A DNA stretch of 64,000 nucleotides, taken from Elysia chlorotica. Lineage: Eukaryota; Mollusca; Gastropoda; Plakobranchidae. How positions within the stretch are numbered: the stretch's first letter is position 1; every line of letters begins with the position of its first letter. This document shows positions 1 to 12,889 of this stretch, in pieces. Where the stretch lies: NCBI GenBank assembly GCA_003991915.1, contig RQTK01000172.1, forward strand, positions 187,754 through 251,753, given 5' to 3'. The notes beneath the pieces were generated by a model. That model had not been told where the DNA came from. It worked only from the letters and a program-made list of their open reading frames with translations, and ran no database searches. A program made the position numbers and the translations under genes.

Positions 1-121
1 GCTAGCCCGGACTGACCCCTGGCCCGCTTGACCAGCAGACTCCCTCCCCTAGCTAGCCCGGACTGACCCCTGGCCCGCTTGACCAGCAGACTCCCCCCCC
101 CCTAGCTAGCCCGGACCGACC
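1..121. repeat. GC-rich 51-53 bp tandem repeat
   Basis: Units begin gctagcccggactgacccct at 1, 52 and (degenerate) 105; about 2.3 copies, cut by the window edge. The following 120 bp are also GC-rich but single copy, with nothing recognised. Confidence 0.85.
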
Positions 122-241
122 TGTGGTCAGTTGGTCAGTTTTTGAGATTCCTCCGCGCTGACCTGAGCAACTCGCCATGACTGGCTGCGCACGCCGGTCG
201 GAGTGGTGACCCCTGCACAACCGTCACGCTACAGGTGTGGG

Positions 242-440
242 TTGGGTTAAGTTTGCTGTTTAAGTTTAACGTCCAACGTCAGCATTATGGACGGACCCCA
301 GACCGTACGCTCAATTGTGTTGTTGAGATAGAACTAGTAAGTTGGTTTTTTGAACGCCCAACGTTAGCACTGTATTTTATGCTATATTATGGATGGGCCC
401 TAACACTGACGTCTAACAATTTTGCGTGCTGAAACACAGA
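242..440 (-). mobile_element. Two 3' pieces of SINE family A
   Basis: Two tail pieces in the same orientation: about 242-305 (ttaacgtccaacgtcagcat) and about 350-436 (cgcccaacgttagcactgta through acgtctaacaattttgcgtg). They are diverged and lack tRNA-like heads. Confidence 0.65.
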
Positions 441-469
441 CAGAGGCATTGAGATGGAGAGCACGAAGC

Positions 470-576
470 AAAGATAGCGGGAAAGTGAGTCATAGAGTGT
501 TAGAAAAAAAAGAGAAAGAGAGAGAGGCGGGGAAAGAGAGAGAGAGGCGAAGAAAGGGAGAGAAAGAGAGACAGAG

Positions 577-606
<30 letters not shown>
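470..606. repeat. GA-rich purine tract
   Basis: Imperfect GA-rich run ending in a pure (GA)n stretch; it directly abuts the 38-bp tandem repeat. Confidence 0.8.
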
Positions 607-610
<4 letters not shown>

Positions 611-776
611 TGGACGGATGGAAAACGACTCGGGTTGGCTCTAGAAATTGGACGGATGGAAAACGACACAAGTTGGCTCTAGAAATTGGACGGATGGAAA
701 ACGACTCGGGTTGGCTCTAGAAATTGGACGGATGGAAAACGACTCGGGTTGGCTCTAGAAATTGGACGGATGGAAA
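607..776. repeat. 38-bp tandem repeat, 5 copies
   Basis: Units beginning aaattggacggatggaaaac at 607, 645, 683, 721 and 759; very similar to each other, with small differences in copies 2 and 5. Confidence 0.92.
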
Positions 777-1222
777 AGAGCATGACTTGGCTGTATTATA
801 CGAGCGTACACATTTAGTGGATGAAAAAGTGAATTGCTAACTTTGCGCCAGAAATTAGATCTATGAACAAGCGCAATGCTGGGTTACAACGAATTGATGG
901 AACCGTCTTCGACAGGCCCACATTCGATTCAATGTCTCTCCTGGTACGATTTATATTGAAGATCAGAGTTTGGTTGTTTTAACATTGCAACATGCGATTG
1001 TTTCACAAATATTAAAAAAAATGTTTTTTGAATTAACGATTGGATATTACTTTTTATTATACATCTAGTAAGGAGCCTACATTTTCGCAAAGGTTCAATT
1101 GTTGTGTGTGTGTGTGTGTGTGTGTGTGCTTGCATGTGGGGGTGTTTGTCAAAGATTTAACATTGCAGAATTGCAGGTAACGTACATAGTGTGTACCGGG
1201 AGAGGTTGTGTGGCTGTTGTTG
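777..1222. other. Intergenic, no gene seen
   Basis: Mixed-sequence AT-rich DNA with a short (TG)n run at about 1103-1128. Confidence 0.7.
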
Positions 1223-1473
1223 TTGGGTTGGTTTTACGTCTAACATCAGCACTATAAATTATATAGGCATTATTGTGGACGGGCTCTAACACTGACGTCT
1301 GACACTTTTATGTGCTGCCACACACAAGACAGGGCGGGGATGCCATGAGTCCTGTCTCAGCCGGTCACATTAAACTGACACCGACCTAACCAGTAGGGAG
1401 CGAAATCGTCAGGGCTCGAGTTCGGACCTTTTGCGTCGGAAGCCGATGTTCTACCCCAGGACCACCGCGCCTC
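1223..1473 (-). mobile_element. SINE family A, near full length
   Basis: Minus-strand copy with head (sense: gcgcggtggtcctggggtag), B box, body and tail all present. No clear target-site duplication was found by eye. Confidence 0.88.
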
Positions 1474-1945
1474 GCAACAGAAATGGTAGTAAATACAACT
1501 CCATATGAAATATTTACTGCAGGACTATCACATTATTGTCTAGCCGACATTATCATCTTGTCTCACAAGTTGGTTTCTTACTCTACCAGAAGTCAGACAG
1601 CAGTCATATGGGGGTCTTATATATCAGGCACAAAAATCACAAAAAGTTCCGTGCCCTGCAAGGGCATTAGTCCGCCCCCTTATTAGGTCAAATGGTAACA
1701 ACACCAATCTGGTAAGTGGCACCGAATCCATGCTTTCGGAAGACACAGTATTTGTAGATAAATAAAATTATTGTGCAACTTTGGTGGAGGTAATTCTAGT
1801 GCATGGGTGGGTGTTCATGAAGGAAGGGTGGGGGAGAGAGCGATATTGGGAGAGAGAGAGAAATGAGAGAGAGAAAGAGAAGAGAGAGAGAGAGAGAGAG
1901 AGAGACAGAGGAAGTGACAGACACAGACAGACATAAAAGATATTT

Positions 1946-2105
1946 GAGTTAAGTTGAGTTGGTTGCCTAAAGTCCAAAGTCAGCACTTTATATGCTCTGT
2001 TGTAGACAGGCCTCAAGACTAACGTCTGACAATTTGATGTGCTGCTACACACGCGAAATATTTGGGGGGGGGAGACCTGAACTCCTGTCTTAGTCAGCCA
2101 CATTA
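1946..2105 (-). mobile_element. SINE family A, 3' half
   Basis: Contains the tail (gttgagttggttgcctaaag), the acgtctgacaatttgatgtg segment and part of the body up to cagccacattagacagg. The tRNA-like head is missing. It directly follows a GA-rich tract. Confidence 0.75.
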
Positions 2106-2366
2106 GACAGGAAGAAGGGAACTACACAAAGAAAGATAGAACAAGCAAGAGAGATATAAATAGATACGGAGAGAAAGAGACAGAAAGTGAATAATTGTAC
2201 CTGCAAAAATTAGCCTTAGAGAGAAGACGATACATACATTATTGATAGACTAATAGACTAAGTTAAAAAGGATACAAGATAAAACAAACAAACAAACAAA
2301 GAAAACTCGATGATGAGGAAAAAATCAACAGCGTGAGGGAAATCGATATGAATATAATCAAATAAA

Positions 2367-3116
<750 letters not shown>

Positions 3117-3378
3117 TCATCTCTGGTGACAAATCATTGTTAACGGTGCCATCAAAAGCAAAGAAAAAGTGGTGTGAGGGTGCTTTTGTACACCATGCCC
3201 CTGTGATTTGATTGCATTGCCACTATGAAGCAAGTGAACGAGCGAGTTGTGAATGGTTGTACGTTTTCTTATGTGTTGCATGTTTGCTTCTTTGTTATGC
3301 ATTGTAAAGCGCTTCGAGTCATGTTCTTGGAAGAAGCGCTATATAAATGATCTTCATTATTATTATTATTATTATTAA
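3117..3378 (+). mobile_element. SINE-like repeat with (ATT)n tail (family B)
   Basis: The 3' end reads gtaaagcgcttcgagtcatg, gaagcgctatataaatgatc, then (ATT)n at about 3355-3377. The form 'GTAAAGCGCTT...GGCGCTATATAAAT(ATT)n' is a known type of animal SINE/LINE 3' tail. The 5' limit is not determined; the start given is approximate. Confidence 0.6.
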
Positions 3379-4790
3379 ATAAATGAATAAACAAACTAAG
3401 TTTTCATATAGTTTTTTTTTTATAAAGCATTACCCATATCTAGAATGTACAAGAAGAATCTATTTCCTATATATTTTTATCTCTTTAAAAATGCCTATCC
3501 CTCCGTCATATAACTGTTTTTTCCTACCTACACCCGTCACTTACGTAAATGATCAACTACTGAGAAACTGTGTGTCGTCAACGATGAGACAAAACCAATT
3601 TTGTTAATGTTTGCCGCGCGCCAAATCCTACCGAAACAATCGCCGATTCTTAGACAGACAACTCCCCGAAACAACGTAAAAATCATCCAAACAGCGATTT
3701 TTGGATTTCTCCCTCCGATGTACTTATTCTAAAATGGACCTCGATACAAAGAACTCAAAGAACGGAAAAGTAGAGGCAGCCGAACAAAAGGGATTTTTCA
3801 TGCCCCTAGTAATTCCGACTAATGGTAATCGGGAAAATCCCAAAATGACATCCTGGTGGTTGACATTCATAAAGGCTTGGCCTGGTCATCAACCCATTGT
3901 TGTGAGACGTTACCACTAGGTCTGGAACCTGGTCACTGGTTTTATGTCTGTGATTTCAAAACCTTGTCCTTACTTTCGATCCCTGTTGCAATCTCACAGT
4001 AAATATCATGTTGTTTAGCTTGTCTTACGTAGGTCTAAGTATTTCACAATTTAAGCTTTAGTATTTTAACGAATGCAACAAAAGTTATTAAAACAGTTTA
4101 TTGATCTGTCCAAAGGATTGAAAAATACAAAACAAAAACATTGCGTATCTAGTGTTAGAGCCAAGTAAACGATTTAAACTCAATATATACCGCTTTGATT
4201 CAAATTGTTTTGCCTTCTCTAACTCTAATGTTTTAATTCAACTTCGTTCCTTCCATTTGGATCTAACGATTATATACAATGATTTCACTGTAGGAAATTG
4301 ACTCCACAAAATGTTCTTTTACCGTTTTAATATGGATTTAATATGGATTTAAAAATACTGAACGGTAAAAATATCTAGCTATCCAATATGGTTTTTGTTA
4401 TTTTTACATGATAAAATTAATCAATTTAAATACATCGAACTTGCAATAATGCACATAGACCGGTAAAATTATCTACACATTTTCTGTATAATTAGTATGA
4501 AAGGAAAAAACACAGTTATGCACGTTTATAATGCACAAACACCAAAAAGTTCCTGGAATTCTTCCTTATGTTCCACAATGTACAGAATTGTACGAAATTT
4601 TCTTGGTTATCAAAGCAAGCAAAACAAAATAAATAGTTATTAATATTTCATTGCTACTAAAGGAAGGTGTATTTTTTTCTAAGACTTCTTTTGCTACCGA
4701 TGAGTTTTGTAGATTTCTGAAAGTGCCTTGTTAGTATTAATACCACCACTTAAACAGGATTCGTAACAAGGGTTTGGCAAGTTGGAGTGA
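3379..4790. other. Intergenic AT-rich, no gene seen
   Basis: No open frame with recognisable similarity and no repeat identified. Confidence 0.7.
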
Positions 4791-4975
4791 TTCTGCAAAG
4801 AGAGGCAGAGGGAAAGAGATAAATAGAGAGAGCGAGAAAGAAAGAAATAAAGAAAAAGTGAAAGAGAGTGAAGAGAGAGAGAGGAAACTTGACGAGAGAG
4901 AGAGAGGGAGAGAGAAAGAGAGAGAGGGAGAGAGAGAGGGAGAGGGAGAGGGAGAGAGATTTAGAGAAAGGGGAA
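4791..4975. repeat. GA-rich purine tract
   Basis: Imperfect (GA)n and GGGAGA run; the overlapping Arg/Glu-rich frames are not genes. Confidence 0.85.
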
Positions 4976-6212
4976 ACTAGAAAGCAGGCATACGAACAGG
5001 ACTTTACTTTCAGGCGACCACATTCTGAAAATGATCCAGCTGTTTCGACTGGTATGAAACTAGGCAGCCCTGTTGGGATTCAAAAGGAAAACTCCCAATT
5101 GGACGCTGTTCAATCTACTGACTGAGCTTAATTGGAGACAAAGCATTGATGTAGTGATGGCAATTTTTAAATATAAAAGTAAGAAGGCATTTGCTAAGAC
5201 AAGTCGCATAGACGTCAATCTATTTATTTTTCTAAATGTTTTTTTTTTTGAATTCTCCTTAAATTATTCCCCAAAATATTAATAAAAGTTCATCTTCGAC
5301 AATTTTTTATACGGTCGACAGCTTATTGCTCTTCTAATTGATAAGTAATTAGCAATGCTCTCTTTATTTGTATGTTTACCTTTGTAAGTAATTATATTCT
5401 CGCGGGAAAACGTGTTTATTCTGCGTCTTAGTTTTAATTATTGAAACTTGGGATTACTGTCTTTGTTGAATCAACGATTTGCTCAGATTAAGCTTGTTTA
5501 AGAATTAAAAAACAAGTCCTGATTTATACAAACATCTTTTTGTTTTCAGCAGTCTACAAATCTTTTTATATAAACTGTTAGCGTAACGAGGCAGTTTATT
5601 CTTTGTTGAGCTTCATAAATGTAAAATAGTCCTCCAACATGTGTGAGGCAGATTCAGTAGAGAAATCACAGGGCGTAGAATCAAACGGAGAGCAAACACT
5701 TTACCCATTAGTTGTATTTACACAGGCCGTAGTCTTATCAACTTTTTAATATGATTGGATGCAAATAGACTCAGACGTCATGCTAACACAGCGCAAGCTC
5801 AGAAGCTTTTTAGCCCCCTAGTGTCGCAAGTACAACGTTGCAGTAGCTTGCAAATCGCGGTATTCCTTCTTATTCTAATATCTTAGGACGAGACGTAAGC
5901 TTATCACAGTGTTTTACCGACTACCACTAGCAATCAAAGTGAGCATTTCTAGCCTAAAGAGATGTAATGAAATCGGTGTAAATTGATTTTTTAAGAGAGT
6001 TTAGAAGCCCATAAATCTGATCCATGCTACGTTCTCTAAAATTCCTGAAAATTTGGTTCCTCTCAGTTGCATACTGTTCCATCTTATTTCTGAAATACTA
6101 CAAATTGTAAGTGATTTAGAAATGAGATAGAACACTATTCACCTGACATGATGGTCTGCGCAGGTAGGCAGGAGATATGGTTCACTCAGGTATGTTTATT
6201 TTACCTGGAGCA
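4976..6212. other. Intergenic AT-rich, no gene seen
   Basis: Unique-looking sequence with short open frames only. Confidence 0.65.
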
Positions 6213-6340
6213 TGTGAGATAGGATCTCTTGCAAGTGAGATAGGATCTCTTTGACCAGGGCTATTTGACCCATCGTGAGTATGAACCTGGTGTCTCTCGA
6301 CTCAGAGCCCAACGCTCTATCATCTGCACCAGATCGCCTC
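6213..6340 (-). mobile_element. Probable tRNA-derived SINE fragment (other family)
   Basis: Minus strand reads like a tRNA: A-box-like tggtgcagatgatagagc and B-box-like caggttcatactc about 35 nt later. The region also holds a 20-bp direct repeat containing gtgagataggatctct (6213 and 6235). Not a functional tRNA as far as the stems can be judged. Confidence 0.45.
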
Positions 6341-7239
6341 CGCTAAGAACTGAGCTATTTAGCCCTTCCCTAAAAATGTGACGGCACGCAAATGAATAAA
6401 CAAAAAACTTGACTTGGGTTCTCGTGGTTTTGATTGGAACACGCTAAAAACCCGCTACAAACAGAATGATGTCACGCAATGTCGGCTAGCCTGCGCTCGG
6501 GAAAACCCACAAGATCATAATATGATTGCCAGTCACTGTCTTTTATTATATCGCCGGTAATTGAAAAAGAAAGCATTTACAAAATTGAATCGAATCGTGC
6601 TGGAATATCTTTATATAGGCTACTACTTTGACTGGTTGTATGGAACTGCTTGAACTAAATGGAATAGAAAGAAAAGTGTCAAAGAAGCTAATAGATGTGT
6701 ACAGACAGGAAGAAGAAAAGGAAAACGAATGAGACAAGCAGAGGAATCGGGAGGGATAAAAACTAGTCCTACCAACAAGATTGATACTTAGATAGATGAA
6801 AACGTCGATAGGTATTAGGAAATAATAGCAAGACAAATAAAAAGATAGCACCTTCTTTCCCAGGGTTTTTCTGGGTTTATTTTTAGAAAACTTTAAATTT
6901 TATACGTTTTCGTGACTCTTAGATAAATTAATGTGATGTTATTCTCTACTTACTTCTTTATGTATAGGGCGCACAAATTACAATCGTTCGGTAAAACGTG
7001 TCTGTTGCTCTCTCTCTTTATGATTGTGCTACTGTCTTTAATGTACTTGTCACTAAAATAACTAAGAAGGGACCTTTAACTGAAAAATGTCACAAAAGCA
7101 AATAGCTTCAGGTTTCCTAACTAATAATTAACGTATATATTTAAAGCCTTCTTTTTCTTCAGATTATTCTACGTACTTTGTCTTCTCTCCCATACTGTAT
7201 TTTCTTTCTCTATATATCTGTTTCACACATACACACACA
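6341..7239. other. Intergenic, no gene seen
   Basis: No conserved coding block or repeat recognised. Confidence 0.65.
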
Positions 7240-7362
7240 CTCTCTCTCTCTTTCTTTCACTCTCTCTCCCCTCTCTCTTTCTCTCTCTTTCACTTTCTCT
7301 CTCTCTCTCACTCTCACTCTCTCTCTCTTTCACTCCCTCTCTCTCTCTCTCCCTCACACACA

Positions 7363-7402
<40 letters not shown>
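7240..7402. repeat. (CT)n-rich pyrimidine tract
   Basis: Imperfect CT run with short CA interruptions; the Ser/Leu frame across it is an artefact. Confidence 0.9.
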
Positions 7403-7403
<1 letters not shown>

Positions 7404-7784
7404 ACCATCACTATTTCAGCTATTTGCGAGCGGACATAGTTTCTGATGGAACGTGTCGCTGGTTGTCCACAGGGCCGTCTAAAGTGCGACTCTCACTCTG
7501 ACCACAGTTTGGCCTGGACGTTGAAATGAACGTCAAATCTGCCAGACTGTCCATCTGATCACGAACTGGTGTATCCCTGCTTCCAATGTTGCGTGATGTG
7601 GGAATATCCTATAGTCATCATGGGAGTAAAAAAGTTCTATTGCAACATAGAAGATAGATGAAGAAGGTACATAGAACTGTTTTGGTCTGATATGGCTACA
7701 ATAGGTTGGTTTTTCTTCCCTTTTTGTAATAGCTCTCGAGTAGCATACTTTAGACCTTTATCTTACATGTATCATAATTATCAC

Positions 7785-8034
7785 GGTTGTTTAGTATCCA
7801 ACGCCAGCAGTATAAAAGTATATGTTTTGTTTTAAAGATTGTCAAGACTAACGTCTGAGAATTTATGTTCTGTCATACAGAGACAGTGCGGGGATACCAT
7901 GACTTCTGTCTCAGCCGATAACAATCTACTGGCACCAACCCAACCAGTAGGGGGGCGAAGTGCATTTTTGGCTGATGATGCTTTACGAACCCGAGACATT
8001 CCGATTGGCAGACCAACACTCTACCGTTTGCGCC
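7785..8034 (-). mobile_element. SINE family A, diverged copy
   Basis: Minus-strand copy with gtatccaacgccagcagtat, acgtctgagaatttatgttc, the cggggataccatgacttctg mark and caacccaaccagtagggggg. The head is diverged and less certain. Confidence 0.75.
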
Positions 8035-8084
8035 AGTCCCCCCATCCTGATAAGAGTCGAACCGACTCCGACTCATGTAAGACG

Positions 8085-8205
8085 GCCAAGTGGTTAAAAA
8101 TACAGCTCCCCGCTTCCACTAGGAAGGTTCCATTTGGTGCCCGCGCACACCGCATTATCCTCTACTGGTTGGGTAGGGGTCAGTATAACGCGATCGGTTG
8201 AGACA
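8085..8205 (+). mobile_element. SINE family A 5' part with tRNA-Ser/Leu-like head
   Basis: Plus-strand head ggccaagtggttaaaaatac resembles a tRNA-Ser/Leu A-box region, with a weak B-box position near aaggttccatttgg. It is followed by the family A body marks ctactggttgggtaggggtc and gatcggttgagacaaaaca, and stops before the tail. It lies head-to-head with the copy at 7785-8034. Confidence 0.6.
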
Positions 8206-8352
8206 AAACAACCAAGTTCTAACCTTAATCCCTTGACCAAGTTTTAGCTTAAACCTCTCGATGCCCTGTCGAACTTAGGGCCGCGTCAACCTTCCCTCCA
8301 CCGACCTCGAATGATATCCATTTACCTTGTCTTATCTTAATATTTTTTTTAA

Positions 8353-8892
8353 ATATTTAGTTTAACAGAGGACAATTTAAATGATCTATGTTTGATATTT
8401 AGTTTAACAGAAAAAATTAAATGATCTATGTTTGATATTTAGTTAAACAGAAAAAATCAAATAATCTATGTTTGATATTTAGTTAAACAGAGAAATTTAA
8501 ATGATCTATGTTTGATATTTAGTTTAACAGAGAACAACTTAAATGATCTATGTTTGATATTTAGTTAAACAGAGAACAACTTATATGATCTATTTTTGAT
8601 ATTTGGTTTAACAGAGAACAACTTAAATGATCTATGTTTGGTATTTAGTTAAACAGAAAACAATTTAAATGATCTATGTTTGATATTTAGTCAAACAGAA
8701 AACAATTTAAATGATCTATGTTTGATATTTAGTTAAACAGAGAACAATTTAAATGATCTATGTTTGATATTTAGTTAAACAGAGAGAAATTTAAATGATC
8801 TATTTTTGATATTTAGTTTAACAGAGCAAAATTTAAATGATCTATGTTTGATATTTATGTTAACAGAGAACAACTTAAATGATCTATGTTTG
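8353..8892. repeat. AT-rich minisatellite, about 42-bp unit, 13 copies
   Basis: Unit contains aatgatctatgtttgatatt and tagttaaacagagaacaatt. The gatctat mark recurs near 8382, 8422, 8463 (degenerate), 8502, 8545, 8587, 8629, 8670, 8712, 8755, 8797, 8838 and 8881, a period of 40-43 bp. Copies differ at a few positions and by small insertions. Confidence 0.95.
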
Positions 8893-9959
8893 GGAAAAGA
8901 CCTGAGTACCCAACCCTTTCTGTCTCATGTTTACATTTTTTTAAAATTCGTTCTCAATGTGTTCGACATATTTTAGGGAAAATGTTTTTTAATCTTTAGA
9001 AACTATAATATTGTGGCACATGGACCAAGGCTTCAAACGGAAAGCATCTTAAAACATCTACCTTTGAAGCCGGATCAGTTGTAAATCTTAGAGTGTCTTT
9101 TTTTCTTTCGGATTTAACAGCCAGTTCTCCTTGTAAAAGATCTATTTTCAAGATGAAAATGTTCTAGTGAATGGTGTTTGATGGATATTCACATAAATAC
9201 ATTGATCTTTATCCTGTAAAGGCTAGTTTTACAATAGAATAACACATAAGGAGGTGAAAGCGGCTACTTGATAGAGTGACGACACAAGAAAATCACAGGG
9301 AGTTTGTTGATGAAAGGAAGAGAAAACCATGGAAGATTGCCTGTGGTTATTTCCAAAGATTTTAAATTTCACATCAGGATTATAAAGTTTTACTCTCTTA
9401 TATTCTATCAGAGATAAAAGATAATCTTCTGAAAAAAAAAAGTACAAAAGGACTCACGAAAAATCTTTTAGCGAAAGTATAAAATCATGTTATCTAAGCT
9501 AAGCAAAGCTTCGAAACTAGGGTAAAACACAACAAAGGAATTGCTGTTTATTTTTAAACCAAAAACAAAAAGCCATTCATTTAAACGTTTAATAAACTAA
9601 AATATAGGTTATCCTCGGTGGTGAAAGATGAAAATCCAATATGAAAGAAGTTTTGTACTTAGAACCATAACTAATCATGATTTTTGTTTTCTTTTTTCCA
9701 TAACAACAATATTCAAGACTTACGGTGTTTCAGTTGCTTCCTGGAAACTAATGGAAGAGACTAGGTTGTATCGCAAAAGGGTCCAAGGGCTACCGTAAGA
9801 CAGAGTCAAGTGTTGGACACAAATCGAGCCGGAATACCCAGATGTATGCCTCAACCGATGGCAGTTTTGGAGTAATGGACTAATTCAACCAATTTAAACA
9901 AAGCGGCTCGTCCGGAATTCGAACTCCATTTCTAGATGCTGGTGATAAACGTTATAAAA
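8893..9959. other. Intergenic, no gene seen
   Basis: AT-rich. A weak SINE-like piece may lie near 9830-9950 (B-box-like ggaattcgaactcc), not firm enough to call. Confidence 0.6.
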
Positions 9960-10290
9960 GCACCAAAACCAACCACCCAATCCAATTTACGATGCTAGTC
10001 AACGAACCAACCATCCAAGTCCATCCAGTCAAACCATCCAACCACACCAACCAACAAGCCAATCAACCAATCAAACAAACCAATTAACCAAAGCAATCAA
10101 CCAACTAAACCATTCTACCAAACCAACGAGCAAAACGATAAGAATCCAAAGCGACTAACTAAAATAATCACCAACTACACCATTCTACACAACTAACCCA
10201 GAAACTAATTAAACTATCCAAACAAACTCATTAAACCAACCAACCAATTAAATTTACCAACCAACAAACCATCCAACCAACAATATTCCA
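9960..10290 (+). repeat. Degenerate (CCAA)n low-complexity region
   Basis: Long run made largely of ccaa, ccaac, tcaa and ttaa words, too diverged to be a simple microsatellite. The same word ends the SINE family A tail. Confidence 0.8.
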
Positions 10291-10408
10291 TATTGTTGAT
10301 AGATTTCGCAACCATGAAATTCCAAGTTCCTTTTTATTTGAATGTACAGAGCTTTACATCTAATCACGCAGTAGGTAGAGAACTCTTCCAACTGCTTTGG
10401 TCGGTGAT

Positions 10409-10667
10409 ACGTAGTTGAGTTGAGTTGGTTTAACGTCCAACATCAGCACTATAAAGACTATATTGCAGACGGGCCCCAAGACCAAACTTCTGACAATTTT
10501 ATGTGCTGCTACATACGAGACAGGACGGGGATACCATGACTTCTGTCTTAGCCGGTCACATCATACTGACACCGACCCAACCAGTAGGGAGCGAAATCGC
10601 CAGGGCTCGAACCCGGCCCTTTTTCGTCGGAAGCCGATGCTCTATCCCAGGGCCACCGCATCTCTCA
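10409..10667 (-). mobile_element. SINE family A copy with 10-bp TSD
   Basis: Full-length minus-strand copy: tail gttgagttggtttaacgtcc at the low-coordinate end and the tRNA-like head (ggtggccctgggatagagcat in the sense strand) at the high end. Flanked by identical 10-bp repeats ggtcggtgat at 10399-10408 and 10668-10677. Confidence 0.9.
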
Positions 10668-10677
10668 GGTCGGTGAT

Positions 10678-11515
10678 GCAAGATCGACTGACGGAAACAA
10701 AAGTAATGGTATCTCGACACATTCCCCTTTTCAGAACTTAAGGTGAAATCCCCAAACTCTAGTCAAGTAACAAAGCATTACTTTCATAAAACGATTAAAT
10801 GAAACTTATTTTCCCCAGACATCATTGGGAAAGCTAGAAATTTCGTTAGTGGAAATTGTTCATGGGGGAATTTTAAGACTGCAACAAAGGATCGACAGAT
10901 TTGTTATTTTCTTGAAGGCAAAATCTTTAAGTAATCAAATCATAAAATGAGACAATAATCCTGTGTGATAAATTGTTGCCAAATATGGAAATCTTAACAT
11001 CTGAACACCTCTGCATCAAATTTTCGGGATTGATTCTCAAACTTTCTCGGACAACAAAATTGAAGTTGCACACTTTCATATTGTTCCATCATCCATCATA
11101 TTAATCATTCTACCTCCGAGCAACTCACTTGACAAAACCATTGACATGGACGTCTGTCATGTGCTCTAGCTCATTGACATTTTCCAACGAAATATTTAAT
11201 TTCTAAAGCGAACAATAGCACAATAGGGGCCCTATCCTTGCCCGTAACTCGACGCTTTTGTCTCTATCGCTAATCTCTAACACTAGCGAAGTTTGAAGGG
11301 CCTGTCAGGTGTTAGGTTCGAAGCGATTTTTAATGATTTGAAGAATTCATAATTGAGGTTTTTCTAATCAACAAGCATCTGGAAGCAGTTACATGTTTTG
11401 TGCTCAATCGTTTGAGTTTTCTGCTTTACATTTGCTCGTTAACGCTATTTTGGTCTTCTCCCTCAATTCATTGATATTTATTATTTCAACTCTCTAATCT
11501 CCTTTGCTTCCTGTT
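10678..11515. other. Intergenic, no gene seen
   Basis: No recognisable coding, RNA or repeat feature. Confidence 0.65.
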
Positions 11516-11557
<42 letters not shown>

Positions 11558-11650
11558 TTATCCTCCCACCCCCGTCCTGCTCTATATCTCGATCGATATA
11601 CAAACTATCTATCTTTTTCGATTTCTCTCACTCTGTCTCTCTCTCCCCCC
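11516..11650. repeat. (CT)n and pyrimidine-rich tract
   Basis: Pure (CT)n at about 11518-11554, then C/T-rich sequence to about 11650. Confidence 0.85.
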
Positions 11651-12540
11651 TCCTTATTTATATTTCTGTCTTTATTTCTTTATCAATATATCATTTTCCT
11701 TTTTTCAATTTTCATGCGGCTCCTTCCTTAATAACTCATTATACTTTTTCTTTGATTCTCTCGGATCGAAATAGTGAGTTACTGTATTTTTTCAATGCTT
11801 TTGATCACCTGCGTCTGGTTTTATTTTTCTTCATATTTTCGAGGTTTTTGCCATAAAACATAAAAATTCACACCAACGAGCCCTGCAATTTTAGAGTATT
11901 TCCTTTATTTTCGTTTCTAAAAAAATCAAAATTTATTTAAACGATGAACAAATCAGAATAGTCGCGACGTGTCTTTCTTTTTCTGTCTTTCTCTCTTTCT
12001 ATCTCTATCTACCTTTCAGTTCCTCTCTCCTTCTTCATGCAACTCCCTAGTTCTAGTCTTCCTCCTAAAAATCGATAATGATCGTTTACAAAATGAAACT
12101 GGTATTTAAATCCAAACTGAAAGGCAGGAAGTGTCAGATCAGAAATTTGATCTAACCAAAACAACTTCGTTTCAGGCGCATTCGTTTTTAATCTTTGAAC
12201 AATATGAATCAAATTTCCATTTTATGTCATAGGCCGGGTCTTATGAAAATATGAAAGTACATCTAAAACCTCCAATCCATAATGCAACGTAACAATCACG
12301 ATTCAAAATTGTGCTTTAAATAACGGCCAACAGTTAAAGTCAACCCAGGAGAGGGGGTCTATTGTAGTTTTCTTCCATAAATATCAAAATTAACACAACG
12401 ATGAAATAAAGCTAAACAAATGGAAAGTCAACAGGAAATTGTACGCTGAAAATAATACAATAAAGGAATACGTGGTAAAAAATACAGACAAAAAAGCAGT
12501 GGGTAAGAAGAGAAAGAAGACGTTGGAGAGAAGAGATAGA
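11651..12540. other. Intergenic, no gene seen
   Basis: AT-rich, short open frames only. Confidence 0.65.
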
Positions 12541-12545
12541 TAGAT

Positions 12546-12889
<344 letters not shown>

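Noticed and set aside
7839-8201. 120-codon frame as a gene
   Set aside because: It is the translation of SINE family A sequence; similar frames recur in the other copies (10463, 28958, 37502).
9830-9955. Another SINE family A copy
   Set aside because: Only a B-box-like word and a vague body similarity; not enough to support.
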